Part shown: in pieces, positions 1 through 11,544 of the stretch
Numbering within the stretch: the stretch's first letter is position 1
Layout: each line of letters starts with the position of its first letter
Source: Auanema rhodensis
Taxonomy: Eukaryota; Nematoda; Chromadorea; Rhabditida; Rhabditidae
NCBI GenBank assembly: GCA_964057225.1
Contig: OZ059900.1
Location: 23,079,638-23,143,637, forward strand
Direction of reading: 5' to 3'
Length of the DNA: 64,000 nucleotides
The notes under the pieces: model-generated
Database searches by the model: none
What the model was told of the DNA's origin: nothing
What the model saw: only the letters and a program-made list of their open reading frames with translations
Program-made: the position numbers and the translations under genes

Positions 1-3000
1 ACTTAGTTTACTCAATCATACCAATCTTCATGAACACGGACTGTTTGTGTAATAGATAATAGCAATAATAGTTTCGTTTGTGTTTTTAATTAACTTTCCT
101 GTACGCGAGTTATAATATTTAGAACGTGATTCCTTGATTATGAAAAATTTTTAGAGCCTGCACTGATAATATAACTGGAAACAGGCAGTACGCGATACGC
201 AAATATTTGAATGACAGCTTTAATACAAGACGACTTAGCTTACTCAATCATATCAAGCTTCATGAACAGGGACTGCTTGTGTAATAGATGATAGCAATGA
301 TAGTTTCGTTTCTTTTTTTAATTAACTTTCCAGTACGCGAGTTATCATATTTAGAACGCGATTGCTTCATAATGAAAAATGTTTAGAGCCTGCACTGATA
401 TTATAATTGGAAACAGGCAGTACGCAATACGCAAACATTTGAATGGCAGCTTTAATACAAGACGACTTAGTTTACTCAATCATATCAAGCTTCATGAACA
501 CGGACTGTTTGTGCAATAGATGATAGCAATGATAGTTTCGTTTCTTTTTTTAACTAACTTTCCAGTACGCGAGTTATAATATTTAGAACGCGATTCCTTG
601 ATAATGAAAAACTTTCAGAGCCTGCACTGATAATATAATTGGAAACAGGCAGTACGCAATACGCAAACATTTGAATGACAGCTTTATTATAATACGACTT
701 AGTTTACTCAATTATATCAAGCTTCATGAACACGGACTGCTTGTGTAATATATAATAGCAATAATAGTTTCGTTTCTGTTTTTAATTAACTTTCCTGTAC
801 GCGAGTTATAATATTTAGAACGTGATTCCTTGATTATGAAAAACTTTCAGAGCCTGCACTGATAATATAACTGGAAACAGGCAGTACGCGATACGCAAAT
901 ATTTGAATGACAGCTTTAATACAAGACGACTTAGCTTACTCAATCATATCAAGCTTCATGAACAGGGACTGCTTATGTAATAGATGATAGCAATGATAAT
1001 TTCGTTTCTTTTTTCAATTAACTTTCCAGTACGCGAGTTATTATATTTAGAACGTGATTCCTTCATAATGAAAACTTTTTAGAGCCTGCTCTGATAATAT
1101 AACTGGAAACAGGCAATACTAAAACATTAGAATGACAGCTTTATTACAATAGGACTTAGTTTACTCAATCATACCAATCTTCATGAACACGGACTGTTTG
1201 TGTAATAGATAATAGCAATAATAGTTTCGTTTCTGTTTTTAATTAACTTTCCTGTACGCGAGTTATAATATTTAGAACGTGATTCCTTGATTATGAAAAA
1301 CTTTCAGAGCCTGCACTGATAATATAATTGGAAACAGGCAGTACGCAATACGCAAACATTTGAATGACAGCTTTATTACAATACGACTTAGTTTACTCAA
1401 TTATATCAAGCTTCATGAACACGGACTGCTTGTGTAATATATAATAGCAATAATAGTTTTGTTTCTGTTTTTAATTAACTTTCCTGTACGCGAGTTATAA
1501 TATTTAGAACGTGATTCCTTGATTATGAAAAACTTTCAGAGCCTGCACTGATAATATAATTGGAAACAGGCAGTACGCAATACGCAAACATTTGAATGAC
1601 AGCTTTATTACAATACGACTTAGTTTACTCAATTATATCAAGCTTCATGAACACGGACTGCTTGTGTAATATATAATAGCAATAATAGTTTCGTTTCTGT
1701 TTTTAATTAACTTTCCTGTACGCGAGTTATTATATTTAGAACGTGATTCCTTCATAATGAAAAATTTTTAGAGCCTGCACTGATAATATAACTGGAAACA
1801 GGCAATACTAAAACATTTGAATGACAGCTTTATTACAATAGGACTTAGTTTACTCAATCATATCAAGCTTCATGAACACGGACTGTTTGTGCAATAGATG
1901 ATAGCAATGATTATTTCGTTTCTTTTTTCAATTAACTTTCCAGTACGCGAGTTATTATATTTAGAACGTGATTCCTTCATAATGAAAAATTTTTAGAGCC
2001 TGCACTGATAATATAACTGGCAACAGGCAATACGCAAACATTTGAATGACAGCTTTATTACAATACGACTTAGTTTACTCAATCATATCAAGCTTCATGA
2101 ACACGGACTGTTTGTGCAATAGATGATAGCAATGATAGTTTCGTTTCTTTTTTTAACTAACTTTCCAGTACGCGAGTTATAATATTTAGAACGCGATTCC
2201 TTGATAATGAAAAACTTTCAGAGCCTGCACTGATAATATAATTGGAAACAGGCAGTACGCAATACGCAAACATTTGAATGACAGCTTTATTACAATACGA
2301 CTTAGTTTACTCAATCATATCAAGCTTCATGAACACGGACTGTTTGTGCAATATATAATAGCAATAATAGTTTCGTTTCTGTTTTTAATTAACTTTCCTG
2401 TACGCGAGTTATAATATTTAGAACGTGATTCTTTGATTATGAAAAACTTTCAGATCCTGCACTGATAATATAATTGGAAACAGGCAGTACGCAATACGCA
2501 AACATTTGAATGGCAGCTTTATTACAATACGACTTAGTTTACTCAATTATATCAAGCTTCATGAACACGGACTGTTTGTGCAATAGATGATAGCAATGAT
2601 AATTTCGTTTCTTTTTTCAATTAACTTTCCAGTACGCGAGTTATTATATTTAGAACGTGATTCCTTGATTATGAAAAACTTTCAGAGCCTGCACTGATAA
2701 TATAACTGGAAACAGGCAGTACGCAATAGGCAAACATTTGAATGACAGCTTTATTACAATACGACTTAGTTTACTCAATTATATCAAGCTTCATGAACAC
2801 GGACTGCTTGTGTAATATATAATAGCAATAATAGTTTTGTTTCTGTTTTTAATTAACTTTCCTGTACTCGAGTTACAATATTTAGAACGTGATTCCTTCA
2901 TAATGAAAAATTTTTAGAGCCTGCACTGATAATATAACTGGAAACAGGCAATACTAAAACATTTGAATGACAGCTTTATTACAATAGGACTTAGTTTACT

Positions 3001-4702
3001 CAATCATATCAAGCTTCATGAACACGGACTGTTTGTGCAATAGATGATAGCAATGATTATTTCGTTTCTTTTTTCAATTAACTTTCCAGTACGCGAGTTA
3101 TTATATTTAGAACGTGATTCCTTCATAATGAAAAATTTTTAGAGCCTGCACTGATAATATAATTGGAAACAGGCAGTACGCAATACGCAAACATTTGAAT
3201 GACAGCTTTATTACAATACGACTTAGCTTACTCAATCATATCAAGCTTCATGAACAGGGACTGTTTGTGTAATAGATGATAGCAATGATAGTTTCGTTTC
3301 TTTTTTTAATTAACTTTCCAGTACGCGAGTTATCATATTTAGAACGCGATTGCTTCATAATGAAAAATGTTTAGAGCCTGCACTGATAATATAACTGGCA
3401 ACAGGCAATACGCAAACATTTGAATGACAGCTTTATTACAATAGGACTTAGTTTACTCAATCATACCAATCTTCATGAACACGGACTGTTTGTGTAATAG
3501 ATAATAGCAATAATAGTTTCGTTTCTGTTTTTAATTAACTTTCCTGTACGCGAGTTATAATATTTAGAACGTGATTCCTTGATTATGAAAAATTTTTAGA
3601 GCCTGCACTGATAATATAACTGGAAACAGGCAGTACGCGATACGCAAATATTTGAATGACAGCTTTATTACAATACGACTTAGTTTACTCAATCATATCA
3701 AGAGTCATGAACACGGACTGTTTGTGTAATAGATAATAGCAATAATAGTTTCGTTTCTGTTTTCAAATAACTTTCCAGTACGCGAGTTATTATATTTAGA
3801 ACGTGATTCCTTCATAATGAAAAATTTTTAGAGCCTGCACTGATAATATAACTGGAAACAGGCAGTACGCGATACGCAAACATTTGAATGACAGCTTTAT
3901 TACAATACGACTTAGTTTACTCAATTATATCAAGCTTCATCAACACGGACTGTTTGTGCAATAGATGATAGCAATGATAATTTCGTTTCTTTTTTTAATT
4001 AACTTTCCAGTACGCGAGTTATCATATTTAGAACGCGATTGCTTCATAATGAAAAATGTTTAGAGCCTGCACTGATAATATAACTGGCAACAGGCAATAC
4101 GGAAACATTTGAATGACAGCTTTATTACAATACGACTTAGTTTACTCAATCATATCAAGCTTCATGAACACGGACTGTTTGTGTAATAGATAATAGCAAT
4201 AATAGTTTCGTTTCTGTTTTCAAATAACTTTCCAGTACGCGAGTTATTATATTTAGAACGTGATTCCTTCATAATGAAAAATTTTTAGAGCCTGCACTGA
4301 TAATATAACTGGAAACAGGCAGTACGCGATACGCAAATATTTGAATGACAGCTTTAATACAATACGACTTAGCTTACTCAATCATATCAAGCTTCATGAA
4401 CAGGGACTGCTTGTGTAATAGATGATAGCAATGATAGTTTCGTTTCTTTTTTTAATTAACTTTCCAGTACGCGAGTTATCATATTTAGAACGCGATTGCT
4501 TCATAATGAAAAATGTTTAGAGCCTGCACTGATAATATAACTGGCAACAGGCAATACGGAAACATTTGAATGACAGCTTTATTACAATACGACTTAGTTT
4601 ACTCAATCATATCAAGCTTCATGAACACGGACTGTTTGTGTAATAGATGATAGCAATGATAATTTCGTTTCTTTTTTCAATTAACTTTCCAGTACGCGAG
4701 TT
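1..4702 (+). repeat. Satellite A, left (forward) palindrome arm
   Basis: Twenty complete monomers and a 111-bp partial one (4592-4702), all in the same orientation. Unit lengths in order are 232x4, 225, 232x2, 225x2, 232x3, 225, 232, 225, 232x2, 225, 232, 225. Private markers make individual units identifiable: an XhoI-like ctcgag in the unit at 2764, cttcatcaac in the unit at 3910, and agagtcatg in the unit at 3678. Each marker reappears inverted at the mirror position in the right arm. The arm is cut by the window start, so its true length is unknown. Confidence 0.95.
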
Positions 4703-4962
4703 GTTCATGAAGATTGGTATGATTGAGTAAACTAAGTCCTATTGTAATAAAGCTGTCATTCAAATGTTTTAGTATTGCCTGTTTCCAGTTATATTATCAG
4801 TGCAGGCTCTGAAAGTTTTTCATTATCAAGGAATCGCGTTCTAAATATTATAACTCGCGTACTGGAAAGTTAGTTAAAAAAAGAAACGAAACTATCATTG
4901 CTATCATCTATTGCACAAACAGTCCGTGTTCATGAAGCTTGATATGATTGAGTAAACTAAGT
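4592..4962. repeat. Asymmetric centre of the satellite A palindrome, with inversion breakpoint at 4702/4703
   Basis: The forward partial unit ends with gtacgcgagtt at 4702 and is followed directly by gttcatgaagattgg, the reverse complement of an early part of the monomer. 4703-4737 is 35 bp of an inverted unit, and 4738-4962 is one complete inverted 225-bp unit. The breakpoint shares at most about one base of microhomology. The stretch 4592-4702 aligns with its mirror 4852-4962, but with four differences in 111 bp, far more than elsewhere in the arms. The forward version matches the subtype seen in the unit at 929 (tgataatttcg, ttttttcaatt), while the mirror matches the subtype of units 465 and 2068. 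The differences are therefore real subtype sites and not random errors. Confidence 0.92.
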
Positions 4963-7900
4963 CGTATTGTAATAAAGCTGTCATTCAAATGTTTCCGTAT
5001 TGCCTGTTGCCAGTTATATTATCAGTGCAGGCTCTAAACATTTTTCATTATGAAGCAATCGCGTTCTAAATATGATAACTCGCGTACTGGAAAGTTAATT
5101 AAAAAAAGAAACGAAACTATCATTGCTATCATCTATTACACAAGCAGTCCCTGTTCATGAAGCTTGATATGATTGAGTAAGCTAAGTCGTATTGTATTAA
5201 AGCTGTCATTCAAATATTTGCGTATCGCGTACTGCCTGTTTCCAGTTATATTATCAGTGCAGGCTCTAAAAATTTTTCATTATGAAGGAATCACGTTCTA
5301 AATATAATAACTCGCGTACTGGAAAGTTATTTGAAAACAGAAACGAAACTATTATTGCTATTATCTATTACACAAACAGTCCGTGTTCATGAAGCTTGAT
5401 ATGATTGAGTAAACTAAGTCGTATTGTAATAAAGCTGTCATTCAAATGTTTCCGTATTGCCTGTTGCCAGTTATATTATCAGTGCAGGCTCTAAACATTT
5501 TTCATTATGAAGCAATCGCGTTCTAAATATGATAACTCGCGTACTGGAAAGTTAATTAAAAAAAGAAACGAAATTATCATTGCTATCATCTATTGCACAA
5601 ACAGTCCGTGTTGATGAAGCTTGATATAATTGAGTAAACTAAGTCATATTGTAATAAAGCTGTCATTCAAATGTTTGCGTATCGCGTACTGCCTGTTTCC
5701 AGTTATATTATCAGTGCAGGCTCTAAAAATTTTTCATTATGAAGGAATCACGTTCTAAATATAATAACTCGCGTACTGGAAAGTTATTTGAAAACAGAAA
5801 CGAAACTATTATTGCTATTATCTATTACACAAACAGTCCGTGTTCATGACTCTTGATATGATTGAGTAAACTAAGTCGTATTGTAATAAAGCTGTCATTC
5901 AAATATTTGCGTATCGCGTACTGCCTGTTTCCAGTTATATTATCAGTGCAGGCTCTAAAAATTTTTCATAATCAAGGAATCACGTTCTAAATATTATAAC
6001 TCGCGTACAGGAAAGTTAATTAAAAACAGAAACGAAACTATTATTGCTATTATCTATTACACAAACAGTCCGTGTTCATGAAGATTGGTATGATTGAGTA
6101 AACTAAGTCCTATTGTAATAAAGCTGTCATTCAAATGTTTGCGTATTGCCTGTTGCCAGTTATATTATCAGTGCAGGCTCTAAACATTTTTCATTATGAA
6201 GCAATCGCGTTCTAAATATGATAACTCGCGTACTGGAAAGTTAATTAAAAAAAGAAACGAAACTATCATTGCTATCATCTATTACACAAACAGTCCCTGT
6301 TCATGAAGCTTGATATGATTGAGTAAGCTAAGTCGTATTGTAATAAAGCTGTCATTCAAATGTTTGCGTATTGCGTACTGCCTGTTTCCAATTATATTAT
6401 CAGTGCAGGCTCTAAAAATTTTTCATTATGAAGGAATCACGTTCTAAATATAATAACTCGCGTACTGGAAAGTTAATTGAAAAAAGAAACGAAATAATCA
6501 TTGCTATCATCTATTGCACAAACAGTCCGTGTTCATGAAGCTTGATATGATTGAGTAAACTAAGTCCTATTGTAATAAAGCTGTCATTCAAATGTTTTAG
6601 TATTGCCTGTTTCCAGTTATATTATCAGTGCAGGCTCTAAAAATTTTTCATTATGAAGGAATCACGTTCTAAATATTGTAACTCGAGTACAGGAAAGTTA
6701 ATTAAAAACAGAAACAAAACTATTATTGCTATTATATATTACACAAGCAGTCCGTGTTCATGAAGCTTGATATAATTGAGTAAACTAAGTCGTATTGTAA
6801 TAAAGCTGTCATTCAAATGTTTGCCTATTGCGTACTGCCTGTTTCCAGTTATATTATCAGTGCAGGCTCTGAAAGTTTTTCATAATCAAGGAATCACGTT
6901 CTAAATATAATAACTCGCGTACTGGAAAGTTAATTGAAAAAAGAAACGAAATTATCATTGCTATCATCTATTGCACAAACAGTCCGTGTTCATGAAGCTT
7001 GATATAATTGAGTAAACTAAGTCGTATTGTAATAAAGCTGCCATTCAAATGTTTGCGTATTGCGTACTGCCTGTTTCCAATTATATTATCAGTGCAGGAT
7101 CTGAAAGTTTTTCATAATCAAAGAATCACGTTCTAAATATTATAACTCGCGTACAGGAAAGTTAATTAAAAACAGAAACGAAACTATTATTGCTATTATA
7201 TATTGCACAAACAGTCCGTGTTCATGAAGCTTGATATGATTGAGTAAACTAAGTCGTATTGTAATAAAGCTGTCATTCAAATGTTTGCGTATTGCGTACT
7301 GCCTGTTTCCAATTATATTATCAGTGCAGGCTCTGAAAGTTTTTCATTATCAAGGAATCGCGTTCTAAATATTATAACTCGCGTACTGGAAAGTTAGTTA
7401 AAAAAAGAAACGAAACTATCATTGCTATCATCTATTGCACAAACAGTCCGTGTTCATGAAGCTTGATATGATTGAGTAAACTAAGTCGTATTGTAATAAA
7501 GCTGTCATTCAAATGTTTGCGTATTGCCTGTTGCCAGTTATATTATCAGTGCAGGCTCTAAAAATTTTTCATTATGAAGGAATCACGTTCTAAATATAAT
7601 AACTCGCGTACTGGAAAGTTAATTGAAAAAAGAAACGAAATAATCATTGCTATCATCTATTGCACAAACAGTCCGTGTTCATGAAGCTTGATATGATTGA
7701 GTAAACTAAGTCCTATTGTAATAAAGCTGTCATTCAAATGTTTTAGTATTGCCTGTTTCCAGTTATATTATCAGTGCAGGCTCTAAAAATTTTTCATTAT
7801 GAAGGAATCACGTTCTAAATATAATAACTCGCGTACAGGAAAGTTAATTAAAAACAGAAACGAAACTATTATTGCTATTATATATTACACAAGCAGTCCG

Positions 7901-9553
7901 TGTTCATGAAGCTTGATATAATTGAGTAAACTAAGTCGTATTGTAATAAAGCTGTCATTCAAATGTTTGCGTATTGCGTACTGCCTGTTTCCAATTATAT
8001 TATCAGTGCAGGCTCTGAAAGTTTTTCATAATCAAGGAATCACGTTCTAAATATTATAACTCGCGTACAGGAAAGTTAATTAAAAACAGAAACAAAACTA
8101 TTATTGCTATTATATATTACACAAGCAGTCCGTGTTCATGAAGCTTGATATAATTGAGTAAACTAAGTCGTATTGTAATAAAGCTGTCATTCAAATGTTT
8201 GCGTATTGCGTACTGCCTGTTTCCAATTATATTATCAGTGCAGGCTCTGAAAGTTTTTCATAATCAAGGAATCACGTTCTAAATATTATAACTCGCGTAC
8301 AGGAAAGTTAATTAAAAACAGAAACGAAACTATTATTGCTATTATCTATTACACAAACAGTCCGTGTTCATGAAGATTGGTATGATTGAGTAAACTAAGT
8401 CCTATTGTAATAAAGCTGTCATTCTAATGTTTTAGTATTGCCTGTTTCCAGTTATATTATCAGAGCAGGCTCTAAAAAGTTTTCATTATGAAGGAATCAC
8501 GTTCTAAATATAATAACTCGCGTACTGGAAAGTTAATTGAAAAAAGAAACGAAATTATCATTGCTATCATCTATTACATAAGCAGTCCCTGTTCATGAAG
8601 CTTGATATGATTGAGTAAGCTAAGTCGTCTTGTATTAAAGCTGTCATTCAAATATTTGCGTATCGCGTACTGCCTGTTTCCAGTTATATTATCAGTGCAG
8701 GCTCTGAAAGTTTTTCATAATCAAGGAATCACGTTCTAAATATTATAACTCGCGTACAGGAAAGTTAATTAAAAACAGAAACGAAACTATTATTGCTATT
8801 ATATATTACACAAGCAGTCCGTGTTCATGAAGCTTGATATAATTGAGTAAACTAAGTCGTATTATAATAAAGCTGTCATTCAAATGTTTGCGTATTGCGT
8901 ACTGCCTGTTTCCAATTATATTATCAGTGCAGGCTCTGAAAGTTTTTCATTATCAAGGAATCGCGTTCTAAATATTATAACTCGCGTACTGGAAAGTTAG
9001 TTAAAAAAAGAAACGAAACTATCATTGCTATCATCTATTGCACAAACAGTCCGTGTTCATGAAGCTTGATATGATTGAGTAAACTAAGTCGTCTTGTATT
9101 AAAGCTGCCATTCAAATGTTTGCGTATTGCGTACTGCCTGTTTCCAATTATAATATCAGTGCAGGCTCTAAACATTTTTCATTATGAAGCAATCGCGTTC
9201 TAAATATGATAACTCGCGTACTGGAAAGTTAATTAAAAAAAGAAACGAAACTATCATTGCTATCATCTATTACACAAGCAGTCCCTGTTCATGAAGCTTG
9301 ATATGATTGAGTAAGCTAAGTCGTCTTGTATTAAAGCTGTCATTCAAATATTTGCGTATCGCGTACTGCCTGTTTCCAGTTATATTATCAGTGCAGGCTC
9401 TAAAAATTTTTCATAATCAAGGAATCACGTTCTAAATATTATAACTCGCGTACAGGAAAGTTAATTAAAAACAGAAACGAAACTATTATTGCTATTATCT
9501 ATTACACAAACAGTCCGTGTTCATGAAGATTGGTATGATTGAGTAAACTAAGT
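4963..9553 (-). repeat. Satellite A, right (inverted) palindrome arm
   Basis: This is the reverse complement of 1-4591, unit by unit, with paired coordinates summing to 9554. The private left-arm markers are found inverted at the expected places: ttgatgaag at 5611-5619 mirrors 3935-3943, catgactct at 5845-5853 mirrors 3701-3709, and the ctcgag, cagagcagg and gcctattgcg variants also recur. The only mismatches I found are g80 versus g9474 (c expected at 80) and c3908 versus a5646. Identity by eye exceeds 99.9 percent, much higher than between neighbouring monomers of the same arm. The arms are therefore copies of one segment and not just two arrays of the same family. Confidence 0.94.
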
Positions 9554-9837
9554 CCTATTGTAATAAAGCTGTCATTCAAATGTTTTAGTATTGCCTGTTT
9601 CCAGTTATATTATCAGTGCAGGCTCTGAAAGTTTTTCATTATCAAGGAATCGCGTTCTAAATATTATAGCTCGCGTACTGGAAAGTTAATTAAAAAAAGA
9701 AACGAAACTATCATTGCTATCATCTATTACTCAAGCAGTCCCTGTTCATGAAGCTTGATATGATTGAGTAAGCTAAGTCGTATTGTATTAAAGCTGTCAT
9801 TCAAATATTTGCGTATCGCGTACTGCCTGTTTCCAGT
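9554..9837 (-). repeat. Satellite A, inverted units whose mirror lies upstream of the window
   Basis: One complete inverted 225-bp unit (9554-9778) and a 59-bp partial unit (9779-9837) that stops after tgcctgtttccagt, where satellite B begins. Under the mirror rule of the palindrome, their partners would lie at about positions -283 to 0, outside the window. The complete unit is of the short subtype (gttttagtattgcctg) and carries a private base change in atagctcgcg at about 9666-9675. Confidence 0.93.
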
Positions 9838-9838
9838 A
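9837..9838. other. Junction between satellite A and satellite B
   Basis: Satellite A reads tgtttccagt up to 9837, where the next bases of its monomer would be tatattatc. From 9838 the sequence is agctaggtttcattgac, the interior of satellite B. There is no unique sequence, transposon end, target-site duplication or long microhomology between them. Both families contain the word tttccag near this point (A at the break, B in ggttttccagc), but the B word lies about 90 bp into the monomer and is not aligned with the break. The first B monomer carries a private change (gactatgcatg for gacattgcatg) just inside the junction. Confidence 0.93.
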
Positions 9839-11544
9839 GCTAGGTTTCATTGACTATGCATGAGTTTGAACACATGCAATCGTAAGTCAAAACTTTGTTT
9901 ACAGCGAAATTTTCAAAAACTGGTTTTCCAGCATAATAAAATATTTCTCATGGGAAATACTGTGTTTTTGTATTTTTCTAGTGTTCAGCATGTAAAATGC
10001 TTCATTTTAGTATGTAACACGCTGAAATTCGTTGCATTTGACGACTCATATGAACAAAAATCGATTTAATCAATATTAGCCATAAGGGGCGTGCCCTCAG
10101 AATATGCTAATTTCCTTAATTTTCTAACCCCTGTTTTTTTGTCGTGAAAGTGGAACTAGACGTTGTACGAACAATTTTGAGCTAGGTTTCATTGACATTG
10201 TATGAGTTTGAACACATGAAATCGTAAGTCAAAACCTTGTTTACAGCGAAATTTCCAAAAACTGGTTTTCCAGCTCAATAAAATATTTCTCATGGGAAAT
10301 ACTGTGTTTTTGTATTTTTCTAGTGTTTAGCATGTAAAATGCTTCATTTTAGTATGTAACACGCTGAAATTCGTTGCATTTGACGACTCATATGAACAAA
10401 AATCGATTTAATCAATATTAGCCATAAGGGGCGTGCCCTCAGAATATGCTAATTTCCTTAATTTTCTAACCCCTGTTTTTTTGTCGTGAAAGTGGAACTA
10501 GACGTTGTACGAACAATTTTGAGCTAGGTTTCATTGACATTGCATGAGTTTGAACACATGCAATCGTAAGTCAAAACTTTGTTTACAGCGAAATTTTCAA
10601 ACTGGTTTTCCAGCATAATAAAATATTTCTCATGGGAAATACTGTGTTTTTGTATTTTTCTAGTGTTCAGCATGTAAAATACTTCATTTTAGTATGTAAC
10701 ACGCTGAAATTCGTTGCACTTGACGACTCATATGAACAAAAATCGATTTAATCAATATTAGCCATAAGGGGCGTGCCCTCAGAATATGCTAATTTCCTAA
10801 ATTTTCTAACCCCTGTTTTTTTGTCGTGAAAGTGGAACTAGACGTTGTACGAACAATTTTGAGCTAGGTTTCATTGACATTGCATGAGTTTGAACACATG
10901 AAATCGTAAGTCATAACCTTGTTTACAGCGAAATTTCCAAAAACTGGTTTTCCAGCATAATAAAATATTTCTCATGGGAAATACTGTGTTTTTGTATTTT
11001 TCTAGTGTTCAGCATGTAAAATACTTCATTTTAGTATGTAACACGCTGAAATTCGTTGCATTTGACGACTTATATGAACAAAAATCGATTTAATCAATAT
11101 TAGCCATAAGGGGCGTGCCCTCAGAATATGCTAATTTCCTAAATTTTCTAACCCCTGTTTTTTTGTCGTGAAAGTGGAATTAGACGTTGTAGGAACAATT
11201 TTGAGCTAGGTTTCATTGACATTGCATGAGTTTGAACACATGAAATCGTAAGTCAAAACCTTGTTTACAGCGAAAATTCCAAAAACTGGTTTCCAGCATA
11301 ATAAAATATTTCTCATGGGAAATACTGTGTTTTTGTATTTTTCTAGTGTTCAGCATGTAAAATGCTTCATTTAAGTATGTAACACGCTGAAATTCGTTGC
11401 ATTTGACTACTCATATGAACAAAAATCGATTTAATCAATATTAGCCATAAGGGGCGTGCCCTCAGAATATGCTAATTTCCTTAATTTTTTAACCCCTGTT
11501 TTTTTGTCGTGAAAGTGGAACTAGACGTTGTACAAACAATTTTG
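9838..11544 (+). repeat. Satellite B, five diverged monomers at the array edge
   Basis: Units at 9838, 10180, 10522, 10862 and 11204 carry more private changes than the interior. Examples are gactatgc (first unit), tgtatgag and gtttagcatg (second), a 2-bp loss in tttcaaactgg (third, 340 bp), agtcataacc (fourth), and gcgaaaattcc with a 1-bp loss in ctggtttccag (fifth, 341 bp). Several variants here (gtaaaatacttc, ttcctaaattt, ggaattagacgttgtagg) are absent from the middle of the array and reappear only beyond about 50 kb. Confidence 0.9.

Larger units (their letters stand above)
1..9837. repeat. Satellite A array (about 232-bp monomer), inverted at its middle
   Basis: Tandem array of one monomer recognisable by its opening word acttagtttactcaatcat and by the internal words cttcatgaacacggactg, gtacgcgagtt and gcctgcactgataatat. 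Left-arm units start at 1, 233, 465, 697, 929, 1154, 1386, 1618, 1843, 2068, 2300, 2532, 2764, 2989, 3221, 3446, 3678, 3910, 4135, 4367 and 4592. Spacing is 232 or 225 bp. The 225-bp subtype lacks 7 bp near the 3' end, where the long form reads gcagtacgc before the second atacgc. Units differ at scattered diagnostic sites (for example aagctt/caatctt, tgtaatag/tgcaatag), giving several interleaved subtypes. All frames are broken by stops and no open frame looks genic. The family is not one I recognise. Satellite identity is certain; any centromeric role is inference. Confidence 0.97.

Noticed and set aside
1-9553. Inverted repeats as the terminal inverted repeats of a DNA transposon
   Set aside because: The arms consist of tandem satellite monomers, the centre holds only satellite sequence with no transposase frame, and no target-site duplication is seen.
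1-9837. CRISPR array or phage-type direct repeats
   Set aside because: The repeats are 225-232 bp with no unique spacers. The whole unit is conserved and there are no cas genes.
9860-10069. A 69-codon open frame, repeated at 15759-15968, 17126-17335 and 19177-19386, as a gene family
   Set aside because: It lies wholly inside satellite B monomers, in the same phase each time, and exists only because one variant base removes a TGA. The remaining monomers have the stop. There is no conserved domain, signal or coding-like substitution pattern.
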